64,000 nt of DNA from Cohaesibacter sp. ES.047 (GCF_900215505.1 NZ_LT907844.1:3488001-3552000), one strand, 5' to 3'; positions 35,355-45,061 are shown, counted from the first letter of the stretch. Made by a program: numbers and translations. The notes: generated by a model from the letters alone, not told the origin.

Positions 35355-36662
35355 ATGAGAAATGATCTTTCGGCATTCTGGATGCCCTTTACTGCCAATC
35401 GGCAGTTCAAGGCGGCACCAAGGATGTTTGTGTCGGCTGAGGGAATGCATTACCAGACCGCAGACAATCGTCAAGTGCTGGACGGCACGGCGGGGCTTTG
35501 GTGTTGTAATGCGGGACACAGACGTCCCAGGATTGTGGAAGCGATCAAGGCGCAGGCCGAAGAGCTCGATTATGCTCCGGCCTTCCAGATCGGTCATCCA
35601 AAGGCATTCGAGCTGGCAACCAAGCTTCGCGACATGGCCCCTGAAGGCATGGAGCATGTCTTCTTCACCAACTCCGGCTCCGAGAGTGTCGAGACGGCAC
35701 TCAAGATTGCACTGGCCTACCACCGCGCCAATGGGCAAGGGGAGCGCACGCGCCTTATCGGTCGCGAGCGTGGCTACCACGGCGTCAATTTCGGCGGCAT
35801 CTCCGTTGGTGGTATCACCAACAACCGCCGCATGTTCGGCTCGCTCCTGACCGGCGTTGATCATCTGTCCTCGACCCATTTGCCTGACCAGAACAATTTC
35901 GTCAAAGGCATGCCCGAGCATGGCGCGGATCTCGCCGACGAGCTTCTGCGCATGATTGCGCTGCATGGGGCGGAGACGATTGCTGCGGTTATCGTTGAGC
36001 CTGTCGCTGGCTCTACCGGTGTGCTCATCCCGCCCAAGGGGTATCTCGAGCGCCTGCGGGCCATTACCGAGCAGCATGGCATTCTGTTGATCTTTGATGA
36101 GGTCATCACCGGCTTTGGTCGCCTCGGTGCACCGTTCGCAACTGACTATTTCGGCGTGACGCCTGACCTCATTACCTGCGCCAAGGGCCTGACGAACGGC
36201 GTCATTCCCATGGGCGCGGTGCTGAGCACGCCCAAGATCCATGATGCCTTCATGAATGGGCCGGAACATCTCATCGAGCTGTTCCACGGCTATACCTATT
36301 CGGGCAATCCGATTGCGTCGGCAGCAGGCATCGCAACCCTTGAAACCTATGCCGAGGATGGCCTGTTCGAGCGTGCCAATGAGCTGGCTCCCTATTGGGA
36401 AGACGCGTTGCATGGCCTCAAGGGGCTGCCGCATGTGATTGACATCCGCAACATCGGCCTGATTGGTGCGATTGAGCTGGAAGCGATCCCTGGCGAGCCG
36501 ACCAAACGCGCCTTTGAGTGCTTCATCAAGGCCTTTGAGAAAGGTGTGCTCATTCGCACCACTGGCGACATCATCGCCCTGTCACCGCCGCTCATTATCG
36601 AAAAAGAACAGATCGACCAGATCTTCGACACCCTCGCGACAATCCTCAAGGAGCTCGACTAA
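35355..36662 (+). CDS. Omega-amino acid:pyruvate aminotransferase (beta-alanine transaminase)
   Basis: A 435-residue class III aminotransferase with PLP-binding K277 (CAKGLTNG), the IFDEVITGFGR strand carrying the cofactor-contacting Asp, and an N-terminal FWMPFTANRQFKAAPRM typical of beta-alanine:pyruvate transaminases. It converts beta-alanine (from uracil) or 3-aminoisobutyrate (from thymine) to malonate or methylmalonate semialdehyde. It is the first gene after the candidate repressor operator and lies 3 bases before the semialdehyde dehydrogenase gene. The ribosome binding site is GGGGAAGAG. Confidence 0.93.
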   Translation: MRNDLSAFWMPFTANRQFKAAPRMFVSAEGMHYQTADNRQVLDGTAGLWCCNAGHRRPRIVEAIKAQAEELDYAPAFQIGHPKAFELATKLRDMAPEGMEHVFFTNSGSESVETALKIALAYHRANGQGERTRLIGRERGYHGVNFGGISVGGITNNRRMFGSLLTGVDHLSSTHLPDQNNFVKGMPEHGADLADELLRMIALHGAETIAAVIVEPVAGSTGVLIPPKGYLERLRAITEQHGILLIFDEVITGFGRLGAPFATDYFGVTPDLITCAKGLTNGVIPMGAVLSTPKIHDAFMNGPEHLIELFHGYTYSGNPIASAAGIATLETYAEDGLFERANELAPYWEDALHGLKGLPHVIDIRNIGLIGAIELEAIPGEPTKRAFECFIKAFEKGVLIRTTGDIIALSPPLIIEKEQIDQIFDTLATILKELD

Positions 36663-36665
36663 CCC

Positions 36666-38156
36666 ATGTATCAGGTGAAGAATCTCATCAACGGGGACAT
36701 GGTCGCCTCGACCTCCGGCCGGGACAACGCCATTTTCAACCCCGCGACAGGAGAGCAGATCGGCGCAGTGGGACTGTCGAGCGAGGCGGAAATCAATCAA
36801 GCCGTGGCAGCGGCCAAGGCTGCATTGCCCGCATGGGCAGCTCTTCCGCCCGCAAAACGAGCGCGCGTCATGTTCTCCTACGCTGCGTTGGTGCGCGAGA
36901 AGGCCGACGACATCGCGCGGGAAATCAGCCGCGAGCACGGCAAGACCCATGATGATGCTCTGGGTGAAGTCACCCGTGCGCTGGAAGTCATCGAGTATGC
37001 CTGCGCCATTCCCGAGCTGCTCAAGGGTGAATTCTCCCGCAATGTCGGCTCAGGCATCGACACCCATTCCGAACGCCAGCCGCTTGGGGTCGTTGCCGGG
37101 ATAACGCCGTTCAATTTCCCCGCAATGGTGCCGATGTGGATGTTCCCCATGGCTATTGCCTGCGGCAACACCTTTATCCTCAAACCCTCTGAGCGTGACC
37201 CGTCTGCGGCCACATTCGTCTGTGAGCTGTTGGTGCAAGCTGGGTTACCCAAGGGCGTGATCAACGTCGTGCATGGTGACAAGAGCGCCGTTGATACGTT
37301 GCTCGATCATCCGGACATCAAGGCCGTCAGCTTTGTTGGATCGACGCCGATTGCCGAATATGTCTATCGCCGCGGGACCGATAGCGCCAAGCGCGTTCAG
37401 GCGCTGGGTGGGGCCAAGAACCACATGATCATCATGCCCGATGCGGACATGGAGCAGGCAGCCGATGCCTTGATGGGGGCCGGGTTCGGTTCTGCTGGCG
37501 AGCGCTGCATGGCTGTCTCCGTTGCCGTGCCCATCGGCGAGGAAACCGCAACCAAACTTGTCGATACGCTCAAGCCCAAGGTGGAAGCGCTCAAGATCGG
37601 CCCCTCGACGGATGAAGCCGCTGAAATGGGCCCCGTCATCACCGCCGAAGCCAAGGCTCGCATTACCGGCCTTATCGATAGTGGTGTGGAGCAGGGGGCT
37701 GACCTCGTGGTCGATGGCCGCGGCTTCCAGCTTCAGGGTTATGAAGGCGGCTATTTTTTCGGCGGAACCCTGTTCGACAAGGTCAAGCCTGACATGGACA
37801 TCTACAAGACCGAGATTTTCGGCCCGGTCCTGTCGGTTCTGGAGCCGCAGAGTTTTGAGAGCGCAGTCAAGCTGATCAACGATCACGAATATGGCAACGG
37901 CACCGCCATCTTTACCCGGAATGGTGACGCTGCCCGCAAATTTTCCAGCGGCATCGAAGTCGGCATGGTCGGCATCAATGTTCCAATTCCCGTGCCCGTG
38001 GCCTTCCATTCCTTCGGCGGCTGGAAGCGTTCGAGCTTTGGCTCACATGGCATCTACGGCCCTGAAGCCGTTCATTTTTATACACGATTGAAAACGACAA
38101 CAACCCGTTGGCCCGAAGGCCTGTCCGAGGGCGCGGTCTTTACCTTCCCCAGTTAG
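36666..38156 (+). CDS. mmsA: CoA-acylating (methyl)malonate-semialdehyde dehydrogenase
   Basis: A 496-residue aldehyde dehydrogenase with catalytic C281 (GERCMA) and the MMSDH-type features GITPFNFPAMVPMWMFP and VGINVPIPVPVAFHSFGGWK. The enzyme turns malonate semialdehyde or methylmalonate semialdehyde into acetyl-CoA or propionyl-CoA plus CO2, using CoA and NAD+. Immediately following the transaminase, it completes the lower part of uracil/thymine degradation. The start ATG is 3 bases after the upstream stop. Confidence 0.95.
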   Translation: MYQVKNLINGDMVASTSGRDNAIFNPATGEQIGAVGLSSEAEINQAVAAAKAALPAWAALPPAKRARVMFSYAALVREKADDIAREISREHGKTHDDALGEVTRALEVIEYACAIPELLKGEFSRNVGSGIDTHSERQPLGVVAGITPFNFPAMVPMWMFPMAIACGNTFILKPSERDPSAATFVCELLVQAGLPKGVINVVHGDKSAVDTLLDHPDIKAVSFVGSTPIAEYVYRRGTDSAKRVQALGGAKNHMIIMPDADMEQAADALMGAGFGSAGERCMAVSVAVPIGEETATKLVDTLKPKVEALKIGPSTDEAAEMGPVITAEAKARITGLIDSGVEQGADLVVDGRGFQLQGYEGGYFFGGTLFDKVKPDMDIYKTEIFGPVLSVLEPQSFESAVKLINDHEYGNGTAIFTRNGDAARKFSSGIEVGMVGINVPIPVPVAFHSFGGWKRSSFGSHGIYGPEAVHFYTRLKTTTTRWPEGLSEGAVFTFPS

Positions 38157-38163
38157 GGGAAGG
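38143..38163 (+). other. Hairpin over the mmsA stop codon
   Basis: CCTTCCCC / GGGGAAGG (8 bp) with a 5-base loop spans the mmsA stop. A weak T-run (CACCTTT) follows, so termination is uncertain. It may separate the first two catabolic genes from the next pair or protect their mRNA 3' end. Confidence 0.5.
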
Positions 38164-38358
38164 CACCTTTATTGATTAAATGAGCCCCATAAAAGCCGGC
38201 CAAACGGCGGGGCCTTCCAGAGCATAGAATGCACTTCGCGAAACGCTATTGGCGGTTCTCAGGCGAGGTGTATCTAAAATCAGGCGCCTCATCATGGTGA
38301 TCGACCCATGTCGGATATCCATGTCGGATCATGTGGCGCCAAAACAGGGAACAAGACT

Positions 38359-39600
38359 ATGAAATCAAATCTTCGAGTGGATTCCGATCGCCTTTGGCAG
38401 TCCATCATGGACATGGCAAAAATCGGTCCGGGCATTGCAGGCGGCAACAATCGCCAGACACTGACTGATGAAGACGCGGAAGGCCGCGCCCTGTTCAAGA
38501 GTTGGTGTGATGATGCTGGCCTGACCATGGGCGTCGACAAGATGGGCACCATGTTCATGACCCGCGCAGGCACCGATCCCGATGCCCTGCCGGTCTATGT
38601 TGGCTCGCACCTCGATACCCAGCCCACGGGCGGTAAATATGACGGTGTGCTCGGTGTGCTGAGCGCCCTTGAACTTGTCCGTACCCTCAATGACGCCGAT
38701 ATCAAGACCAAACATCCAATCGTCGTGACCAACTGGGCCAACGAGGAAGGCGCGCGTTTCTCGCCGCCCATGCTCTCCTCTGGCGTTTTTGCTGGTGTTA
38801 ACACGCTGGACTATGCCTACGGTCGTCACGATCTGGAAGGCAAGACCTACGGTGAAGAGCTGGAGCGCATCGGCTGGGTTGGCGATGAGGACGTGGGTGC
38901 ACGCAAGATGCACGCCTATTTCGAATATCACATAGAGCAGGGCCCGATCCTTGAAGCCGAGCAAAAGGAAATCGGCGTTGTGACCCACTGTCAGGGTCTG
39001 TGGTGGCTCGAATTCACCCTCACTGGCAAGGAAGCCCACACCGGCTCAACCCCGATGGCGATGCGCGTCAACGCAGGGCTGGCCATGGCGCGGATCTTCG
39101 AGATGGTGCAGGACGTCACGATGGCTGCCCAGCCGAACGCCGTTGGCGGGGTAGGACAGGTGACTTTCTCGCCCAACTCGCGCAACGTGCTGCCCGGTAC
39201 GGTGACCTTCACGGTCGATATCCGCACCGTCGATATCGACAAGCTCAACTCCATGCGCGACCAGATCAAGGAGAAGGCCGCAGTCATCTGTGAGGAGCTG
39301 GGTGTTGGTTGCTCGGTCGAGCAGGTCGGCCAGTTCGATCCCGTCACCTTTGATCCCGCACTCGTTGACAAGGTGCGCAATGCAGCAATCGAGCTTGGCT
39401 ACTCCCACATGGATCTTGTCTCAGGTGCGGGTCATGATGCCTGCTGGGCGGCCAAGGTCGCCCCGGCCACGATGATCATGTGTCCCTGCGTTGATGGCCT
39501 CAGCCACAACGAAGCGGAAGATATCTCGCAAGGCTGGGCCACCGCCGGTGCTGACGTCATGCTCCGCGCCGTGCTGGAAACCGCCGAGATCGTCGAATAA
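38359..39600 (+). CDS. N-carbamoyl-beta-alanine amidohydrolase (M20 metal-dependent type)
   Basis: A 413-residue M20-family amidohydrolase of the carbamoylase/allantoate hydrolase branch. Metal-binding stretches are visible: GSHLDTQPTGGKYDG (His, Asp), TNWANEEGARF (Glu pair) and EYHIEQGPILEAE. GAGHDACWAAKVAPATMIM carries a late active-site His. Placed directly before dihydropyrimidinase in a uracil catabolic set, it most likely hydrolyses N-carbamoyl-beta-alanine to beta-alanine, CO2 and ammonia. The ATG at 38359 follows CAGGGAACAAGACT; an in-frame ATG at 38308 would add 17 residues unlike the family. Confidence 0.9.
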   Translation: MKSNLRVDSDRLWQSIMDMAKIGPGIAGGNNRQTLTDEDAEGRALFKSWCDDAGLTMGVDKMGTMFMTRAGTDPDALPVYVGSHLDTQPTGGKYDGVLGVLSALELVRTLNDADIKTKHPIVVTNWANEEGARFSPPMLSSGVFAGVNTLDYAYGRHDLEGKTYGEELERIGWVGDEDVGARKMHAYFEYHIEQGPILEAEQKEIGVVTHCQGLWWLEFTLTGKEAHTGSTPMAMRVNAGLAMARIFEMVQDVTMAAQPNAVGGVGQVTFSPNSRNVLPGTVTFTVDIRTVDIDKLNSMRDQIKEKAAVICEELGVGCSVEQVGQFDPVTFDPALVDKVRNAAIELGYSHMDLVSGAGHDACWAAKVAPATMIMCPCVDGLSHNEAEDISQGWATAGADVMLRAVLETAEIVE

Positions 39601-39734
39601 CAGCGAGTGAAAAAGTACAAAATTCGGAAGACCGGAATTCGAACAACAAAAAGCAGGCAAAAGCTTGCCCGGTTCGGTCTTCCTCAATCACCAAAGCAAT
39701 TCGTCAAAGAACACAGATTATTGGGAACAGCAAC

Positions 39735-41189
39735 ATGAGCACAGTGATCAAGGGCGGCACCATTGTCACCGCCGATCTGACCTATGATGCCGACGTGAAG
39801 ATCGAAGAGGGTATCATAACCGAAATCGGACCGAACCTGTCCGGCGACGAAGTTCTCGATGCGGCTGGCTGCTATGTCATGCCGGGCGGCATCGATCCCC
39901 ATGTGCATCTCGAAATGCCATTCATGGGAACCTACTCCACCGACAATTTCGAATCCGGCACCCGCGCTGCGGTCTCCGGTGGCACCACCATGGTCGTTGA
40001 CTTCTGCCTGCCTGATCCGGGGCAAAGCATGATGGATGCGCTGAAGCGTTGGGACAACAAGTCAACCCTCGCGACCTGCGACTATTCCTTCCATATGGCC
40101 ATCACCTGGTGGGGCGAGCAGGTCTTCAATGAAATGGAGACGGTCGTCAAGGAAAAGGGCATCAACACGTTCAAGCACTTCCTTGCCTACAAGGGTGCCT
40201 TGATGGTCAACGATGATGAGCTCTTTGCCTCCTTCCAGCGCTGCGCCGAGCTGGGCGCCATGCCGCTTGTCCATGCCGAAAACGGCGATGTTGTCGCCCA
40301 GATGCAGGCCAAGCTGATGGCCGAAGGCACCACCGGCCCCGAAGGCCATGCCTATTCGCGCCCGGCCGAAGTTGAAGGCGAAGCCACCAACCGCGCCATC
40401 ATGATCGCTGATATGGCAGGCGTGCCGCTCTATGTGGTGCATACCTCCTGCGAGCAGAGCCATGAAGCCATCCGCCGCGCCAAACAGGCAGGCATGCGCG
40501 TGTATGGTGAGCCGCTCATCCAGCATCTGACCCTTGATGAAAGCGAATATTTCAACAAGGACTGGGATCATTCCGCCCGCCGCGTCATGAGCCCGCCGTT
40601 CCGCAACAAGAAGCATCAGGATAGTCTCTGGGCCGGACTGCAGTCAGGCACGCTCTCTTGCGTGGCAACCGATCATTGCGCCTTCACCACCGATCAGAAA
40701 CGCTATGGCGTCGGCGATTTCACCAAGATCCCGAATGGCACCGGCGGCCTTGAAGACCGTATGCCAATGCTCTGGACCCATGGGGTGGCAACCGGTCGTT
40801 TGACCCCGAATGAGTTCGTGGCCGTGACCTCGACCAACATTGCCAAGATCCTCAACATGTACCCGAAAAAGGGTGCGATCCTTGTTGGCTCCGATGCCGA
40901 TATCGTCGTGTGGGATCCCAAGCGGTCCAAAACCATCAGCGCCGCCAATCAGGTGTCCGCCATCGATTACAGCGTCTTCGAAGGCAAGGAAGTCACCGGC
41001 CTGCCGCGCTTCACCCTGTCGCGCGGCAAGGTTCTGGTCGAGGAAAGCACGCTCAAGACCGAGGCTGGCCACGGCAAGTTCGTCGGGCGGCAACCGTTCA
41101 CCGCAGTCAACAAGTCGCTTTCCAAGTGGAAAGAACTGGTTGCTCCGCGTCCAGTCGAGCGCACCGGCATTCCGGCCTCCGGCGTGTAA
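39735..41189 (+). CDS. Dihydropyrimidinase / D-hydantoinase
   Basis: A 484-residue cyclic amidohydrolase. Metal ligands H56 and H58 are in DPHVHLEMPF, the carboxylated lysine is K153 (FKHFLAYKGALM), and later His and Asp ligands are in AENGDVV, HTSCEQ and TDHCAFTTDQK. It opens dihydrouracil or dihydrothymine to N-carbamoyl-beta-alanine (or its methyl form). It therefore needs a supply of dihydropyrimidine, and no dihydropyrimidine dehydrogenase is encoded in this window. An ABC importer for a probable related substrate follows. Confidence 0.94.
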   Translation: MSTVIKGGTIVTADLTYDADVKIEEGIITEIGPNLSGDEVLDAAGCYVMPGGIDPHVHLEMPFMGTYSTDNFESGTRAAVSGGTTMVVDFCLPDPGQSMMDALKRWDNKSTLATCDYSFHMAITWWGEQVFNEMETVVKEKGINTFKHFLAYKGALMVNDDELFASFQRCAELGAMPLVHAENGDVVAQMQAKLMAEGTTGPEGHAYSRPAEVEGEATNRAIMIADMAGVPLYVVHTSCEQSHEAIRRAKQAGMRVYGEPLIQHLTLDESEYFNKDWDHSARRVMSPPFRNKKHQDSLWAGLQSGTLSCVATDHCAFTTDQKRYGVGDFTKIPNGTGGLEDRMPMLWTHGVATGRLTPNEFVAVTSTNIAKILNMYPKKGAILVGSDADIVVWDPKRSKTISAANQVSAIDYSVFEGKEVTGLPRFTLSRGKVLVEESTLKTEAGHGKFVGRQPFTAVNKSLSKWKELVAPRPVERTGIPASGV

Positions 41190-41269
41190 GCCAGAACTGA
41201 TCGGGTTCCGGCGGTGTCTGCCGCCCGGAATCCGGCCCCATTGTGATTAGGGCTACGGGAAAACAACAC

Positions 41270-42076
41270 ATGATCGAATCCCACTACCACGTGGTCTCTG
41301 CCAAGGATCTCTGCCTGACATTCGAGACCAATGACGGGCCGGTTCATGCCCTCAAGGATGTCAACATCACCGTCGACAAGGGCGACTTTGTCAGTTTCAT
41401 TGGCCCCTCGGGCTGTGGCAAGACGACCTTCTTGCGCGCAATCGCGGCGCTTGAACATCCCACCTCAGGTTCCTTGCTGGTCAACGGCACAACGCCAGAA
41501 CTTGCCCGTCAGGATCGCGCCTACGGCTATGTGTTTCAGGCTGCGGGCCTTTATCCGTGGCGCACGATTGCCCGCAACATCAAATTGCCGCTCGAAATCA
41601 TGGGGTTCACCCGTGCCGAGCAGAACAAGCGCGTCGAGCGCGTTTTAAAGCTCGTGGATCTCGAAGGCTTTGGCAACAAATTCCCATGGCAGCTTTCGGG
41701 CGGTATGCAGCAGCGTGCCTCTATCGCCCGCGCACTTGCCTTCGATGCCGATATTCTGCTGATGGATGAGCCGTTCGGGGCACTCGATGAAATCGTCCGA
41801 GACCACCTCAACGAACAGCTTCTGCACCTGTGGCGCAGCACCGGCAAGACCATCGGTTTTGTGACCCATTCGATCCCTGAAGCCGTGTATTTGTCGACCA
41901 AGATCGTCGTCATGAGCCCGCGTCCTGGCCGGATCACCGACATCATCGAAAGCACTTTGCCCGATGAACGCCCGCTGTCCATCCGTGACAGTCAGGAGTT
42001 TATCGACATCGCGCACCGCGTCCGTGAGGGCTTGCGCGCAGGTCACGGCGACGAGGGAGACAGCGCCGATGCGTAA
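41270..42076 (+). CDS. NMT1/taurine-type ABC importer ATPase
   Basis: A 268-residue ATPase with Walker A GPSGCGKTT (residues about 47-55), signature LSGGMQQRA, Walker B ILLMDEPFGALDE and the switch His in VTHSIPEA. This is the SsuB/TauB/ThiZ class, serving binding proteins of the NMT1/THI5 fold. Together with two permeases and a binding protein downstream it forms an importer embedded between pyrimidine catabolic and F420 genes, so a pyrimidine or a dihydropyrimidine-like compound is a reasonable substrate guess. ATG 41270 was chosen over an upstream GTG. Confidence 0.9.
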   Translation: MIESHYHVVSAKDLCLTFETNDGPVHALKDVNITVDKGDFVSFIGPSGCGKTTFLRAIAALEHPTSGSLLVNGTTPELARQDRAYGYVFQAAGLYPWRTIARNIKLPLEIMGFTRAEQNKRVERVLKLVDLEGFGNKFPWQLSGGMQQRASIARALAFDADILLMDEPFGALDEIVRDHLNEQLLHLWRSTGKTIGFVTHSIPEAVYLSTKIVVMSPRPGRITDIIESTLPDERPLSIRDSQEFIDIAHRVREGLRAGHGDEGDSADA

Positions 42077-42932
42077 GCTCTTTGCGATCGCCACGGTCGT
42101 CTTCACAATCGTCATCATCTGGTATGCCGCCGCAATCAAGATGAATGCCAAATGGGCCTATGATCAGGCTGCGCGCGCCAAGGTCGAATTGTCGACCAGC
42201 GAAATGATCAAGCAGACCTGGACACAGGAACGCCCCGTTCTGCCTGCGCCTCATCAGGTGGTTGCAGAATTGTGGGACGGGACGGTGGGCAAGAAGATCA
42301 CGTCCAAGCGTTCACTGATCTTTCACGGCTGGATCACCCTGCGGGCCACGTTGCTCGGCTTCATCATCGGCACGATGTTGGGGATCGTCCTCTCGGTTGG
42401 CATCATTCATATCCGGGCCATGGACATGGGCGTCATGCCTTGGGCCATTGCCTCGCAAACCGTGCCCATTCTCGCCATTGCACCGATGATCATCGTGGTG
42501 CTCAATTCCATCGGTGTTCAGGGGCTGATCCCCAAGGCCATCATTTCCGCCTATCTGAGCTTCTTTCCGGTGCTCGTTGGTATGGTCAGTGGCCTTAGGG
42601 CACCAGATCACATGCAGCTTGATCTCTTGAAAACCTATAACGCCTCCAACAGCGACGCATTCTTCAAGCTCCGCCTGCCGTCCTCCATGCCCTATCTCTT
42701 CACTTCGATGAAGGTGGGCATCGCGGCCTCTCTGGTCGGTACCATCGTTGGTGAGCTGCCCACGGGTGCCATTCGCGGCCTCGGAGCCCGATTGCTGACC
42801 GGATCCTATTATGGCCAGACCATTCAGATGTGGGCGGCACTGTTTGCAGCAGCGCTGCTTGCTGCGGGACTGGTTGCCATCGTCGGCGTTGCCGAGAGGG
42901 CGGCACTCAAGCGAATGGGGATGACACGATGA
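42069..42932 (+). CDS. NMT1-type ABC importer permease, first of two
   Basis: A 287-residue membrane protein with an N-terminal membrane helix (LFAIATVVFTIVIIWYAAAI) and a BPD_transp_1 core: PWAIASQTVPILAIAPMIIV and the EAA loop with LKTYNASNSDAFFKLRLPSSMPYL. It overlaps the ATPase gene by 8 bases and the next permease by 4 bases (ATGA). The importer thus uses two distinct permeases rather than a homodimer. Confidence 0.9.
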   Translation: MRKLFAIATVVFTIVIIWYAAAIKMNAKWAYDQAARAKVELSTSEMIKQTWTQERPVLPAPHQVVAELWDGTVGKKITSKRSLIFHGWITLRATLLGFIIGTMLGIVLSVGIIHIRAMDMGVMPWAIASQTVPILAIAPMIIVVLNSIGVQGLIPKAIISAYLSFFPVLVGMVSGLRAPDHMQLDLLKTYNASNSDAFFKLRLPSSMPYLFTSMKVGIAASLVGTIVGELPTGAIRGLGARLLTGSYYGQTIQMWAALFAAALLAAGLVAIVGVAERAALKRMGMTR

Positions 42933-43774
42933 TAGAAGCAATTCTCGCTTTCGCGGTCTGGATCGGTGCGTGCATTCTCAATGTCTACCTGTCCAAATCA
43001 AAGGCCAACAAGACACTGCTTGTGCGCTTTCTGGTGCCTTTCATCTTTGGCGTCACAGTGCTGATCTGCTGGGAACTGCTGGTTCGTGGGCTTGAGGTTC
43101 CGTCCGTGATCCTGCCGCCGCCGTCTGACATCGGCGTCAAGATATCAACGTCAACGGATATCTTGCTGGCTGACTTCTTCCAGACTTTCGTCAAGGGCGC
43201 GCTTAGCGGCTACATTATGGGCTGTGGTGCCGCGTTCCTGACAGCGATCCTGATTGATCGTGTCCCGTTCCTGCAAATGGGGCTGCTGCCTGTCGGCAAT
43301 TTTGTCGCGGCCCTGCCGATCGTCGGTATCGCGCCGATCCTTGTCATGTGGTTCGGGTTTGACTGGCACTCCAAGGCCGCTGTCGTGGTGGTGATGGTCT
43401 TCTTTCCCATGCTGGTCAATACCGTGCAGGGGCTGAGTTCCAGTGATCACATGCAGCGCGATCTGATGAAGACCTATGCGGCCAGCTACAGCGACACGCT
43501 TTTGAAGCTGCGCCTGCCTGCAGCCATGCCATTTGTTTTCAATGGTCTCAAAATCTCAACCACTTCGGCGCTGATCGGTGCCATCGTGGCCGAATTTTTC
43601 GGCTCGCCCATCGTCGGCATGGGTTTTCGCATCTCGACAGAGGTGGGAAGGCTTGGTCTCGACATGGTCTGGGCTGAAATCACAGTCGCGGCAGTCGCCG
43701 GCTCCCTGTTTTATGGAACCGTCGCTGTCATCGAACGAGGGGTGACCTTCTGGCATCCTTCTCAAAGGGGCTAA
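42929..43774 (+). CDS. NMT1-type ABC importer permease, second of two
   Basis: A 281-residue partner permease with two N-terminal helices and the same core as its neighbour (GNFVAALPIVGIAPILVMWFG; MKTYAASYSDTLLKLRLPAAMPF). Sequence similarity between the two permeases around the EAA loop suggests an old gene duplication. The ATGA junction shows coupling. The binding-protein gene follows after 71 bases. Confidence 0.9.
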   Translation: MIEAILAFAVWIGACILNVYLSKSKANKTLLVRFLVPFIFGVTVLICWELLVRGLEVPSVILPPPSDIGVKISTSTDILLADFFQTFVKGALSGYIMGCGAAFLTAILIDRVPFLQMGLLPVGNFVAALPIVGIAPILVMWFGFDWHSKAAVVVVMVFFPMLVNTVQGLSSSDHMQRDLMKTYAASYSDTLLKLRLPAAMPFVFNGLKISTTSALIGAIVAEFFGSPIVGMGFRISTEVGRLGLDMVWAEITVAAVAGSLFYGTVAVIERGVTFWHPSQRG

Positions 43775-43845
43775 AAAGCCCTGATAACAACCAAAATAAT
43801 AGCAACACCTAAAGCAAAACAAAGCAAACCCATAGGGAACTGACT

Positions 43846-44841
43846 ATGAAGAACACTTTGAAACATTTCGCTGCTGGTGCGGTCTTTGCCGCTTCGCTTA
43901 CTGGTGCCGCGTCTGCCGCTGATGATTTGACCCTTCAGCTCAAATGGGTCACGCAGGCTCAGTTTGGAGGCTACTATGTCGCGCTGGAAAAGGGCTTCTA
44001 TGATGAAGAAGACCTCAACGTGACGATCAAACCGGGCGGGCCGGATATTGCGCCGACCCAGATCCTTGCCGGTGGCGGTGCTGATGTGGTTGTCGACTGG
44101 ATGCCATCCGCTCTGGCTGCTCGCGAAAAGGGCCTGCCGCTCGTCAACATCGCACAGCCTTACAAATCCTCCGGCATGATGCTGACGTGCCTCAATGAAA
44201 GCGGCATCAAGTCTCCTGAAGATTTCCCCGGCAACACCCTTGGCGTGTGGTTCTTCGGCAACGAATATCCCTTCCTGAGCTGGATGAGCATCCTGGGCAT
44301 CCCGACCGAAGGTGGCGACGATGGCGTGACTGTCCTGAAACAGGGCTTCAACGTCGATCCGCTGCTGCAGAAACAGGCGGCCTGTATCTCCACCATGACC
44401 TACAACGAATATTGGCAGGTTATCGACGCAGGCATTTCTCCGGACGAGCTGATCACCTTCAAATATGAAGATCAGGGCGTGGCCACGCTCGAGGATGGTC
44501 TTTATGTGCTTGAAGAAAAACTGGATGATGAAGCCGAAGTCGACAAGCTGGTCCGCTTCGTTCGTGCATCCATGAAAGGCTGGAAATACGCCGAAGAAAA
44601 CTCAGATGAAGCCGCTGAAATCGTTCTGGAATATGACGAAACCGGCGCCCAGACCGAAAAACATCAGAAGCGCATGATGGGTGAAGTGGCCAAACTGACC
44701 GCTGGTTCCAACGGCGCGCTTGATCCGGCCGACTATGAGCGCACCGTCAAGACACTGATGAGCGGTGGGTCCGCGCCGGTCATCACCAAGGAACCGGAAG
44801 GGGCCTATACCCTGAAGATCACCGACGCAGCCCTCAAATAG
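43846..44841 (+). CDS. NMT1/THI5-like periplasmic binding protein
   Basis: A 331-residue protein with a signal peptide (MKNTLKHFAAGAVFAASLTG, cleavage probably after ASA at residue 24). The fold of NMT1/THI5-like binding proteins is recognised from LQLKWVTQAQFGGYYVALEKGFYDEEDLNV at the mature N-terminus. Family members carry thiamine-precursor pyrimidines, riboflavin precursors or other planar compounds. The context suggests a pyrimidine base or a cyclic amide. The start has AGGGAAC 7-13 bases upstream. It is the last gene before a 220-base gap and the F420 operon. Confidence 0.9.
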   Translation: MKNTLKHFAAGAVFAASLTGAASAADDLTLQLKWVTQAQFGGYYVALEKGFYDEEDLNVTIKPGGPDIAPTQILAGGGADVVVDWMPSALAAREKGLPLVNIAQPYKSSGMMLTCLNESGIKSPEDFPGNTLGVWFFGNEYPFLSWMSILGIPTEGGDDGVTVLKQGFNVDPLLQKQAACISTMTYNEYWQVIDAGISPDELITFKYEDQGVATLEDGLYVLEEKLDDEAEVDKLVRFVRASMKGWKYAEENSDEAAEIVLEYDETGAQTEKHQKRMMGEVAKLTAGSNGALDPADYERTVKTLMSGGSAPVITKEPEGAYTLKITDAALK

Positions 44842-44916
44842 GGTTACTCGGATGTCTGTGCTCCGGTGCTGATCCAAAGATCGAGCCGCAGCGCAGACCT
44901 TGAGCGCAATTTAGCT

Positions 44917-44946
44917 CCGGCGGATGGCAATGCACTCATCCGCCGG
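44917..44946. other. Perfect 10-bp hairpin between the importer and F420 operons
   Basis: CCGGCGGATG pairs perfectly with CATCCGCCGG across a 10-base loop. No T-tract follows, so it is not a classical intrinsic terminator. It may still end or stabilise the importer message, or be a dyad-symmetric protein-binding site in front of the F420 genes. Confidence 0.6.
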
Positions 44947-45011
44947 GCGCGGTGAACTAAATTCCAAGACATAACGGCATTGGCGCACCCATAAGGCTGC
45001 GCAACGGGGAA

Positions 45012-45047
45012 GCTGTCTTCTAAATCGGTATCAAACCGACAGACAGC
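45012..45047. other. Imperfect hairpin just upstream of cofG
   Basis: GCTGTC (45012-45017) pairs with GACAGC (45042-45047), and inside it TCGGT pairs with ACCGA around an ATCAA loop; the interior loop is asymmetric. It sits immediately before the start codon region and could be an operator or affect translation initiation. The functional call is speculative. Confidence 0.4.
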
Positions 45048-45061
45048 CATGAGTGAGCAGA

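Noticed and set aside
43775-43845. Thiamine (TPP) riboswitch upstream of the NMT1/THI5-like binding protein
   Set aside because: The 71-base gap is too short and A-rich and lacks the conserved TPP aptamer blocks.
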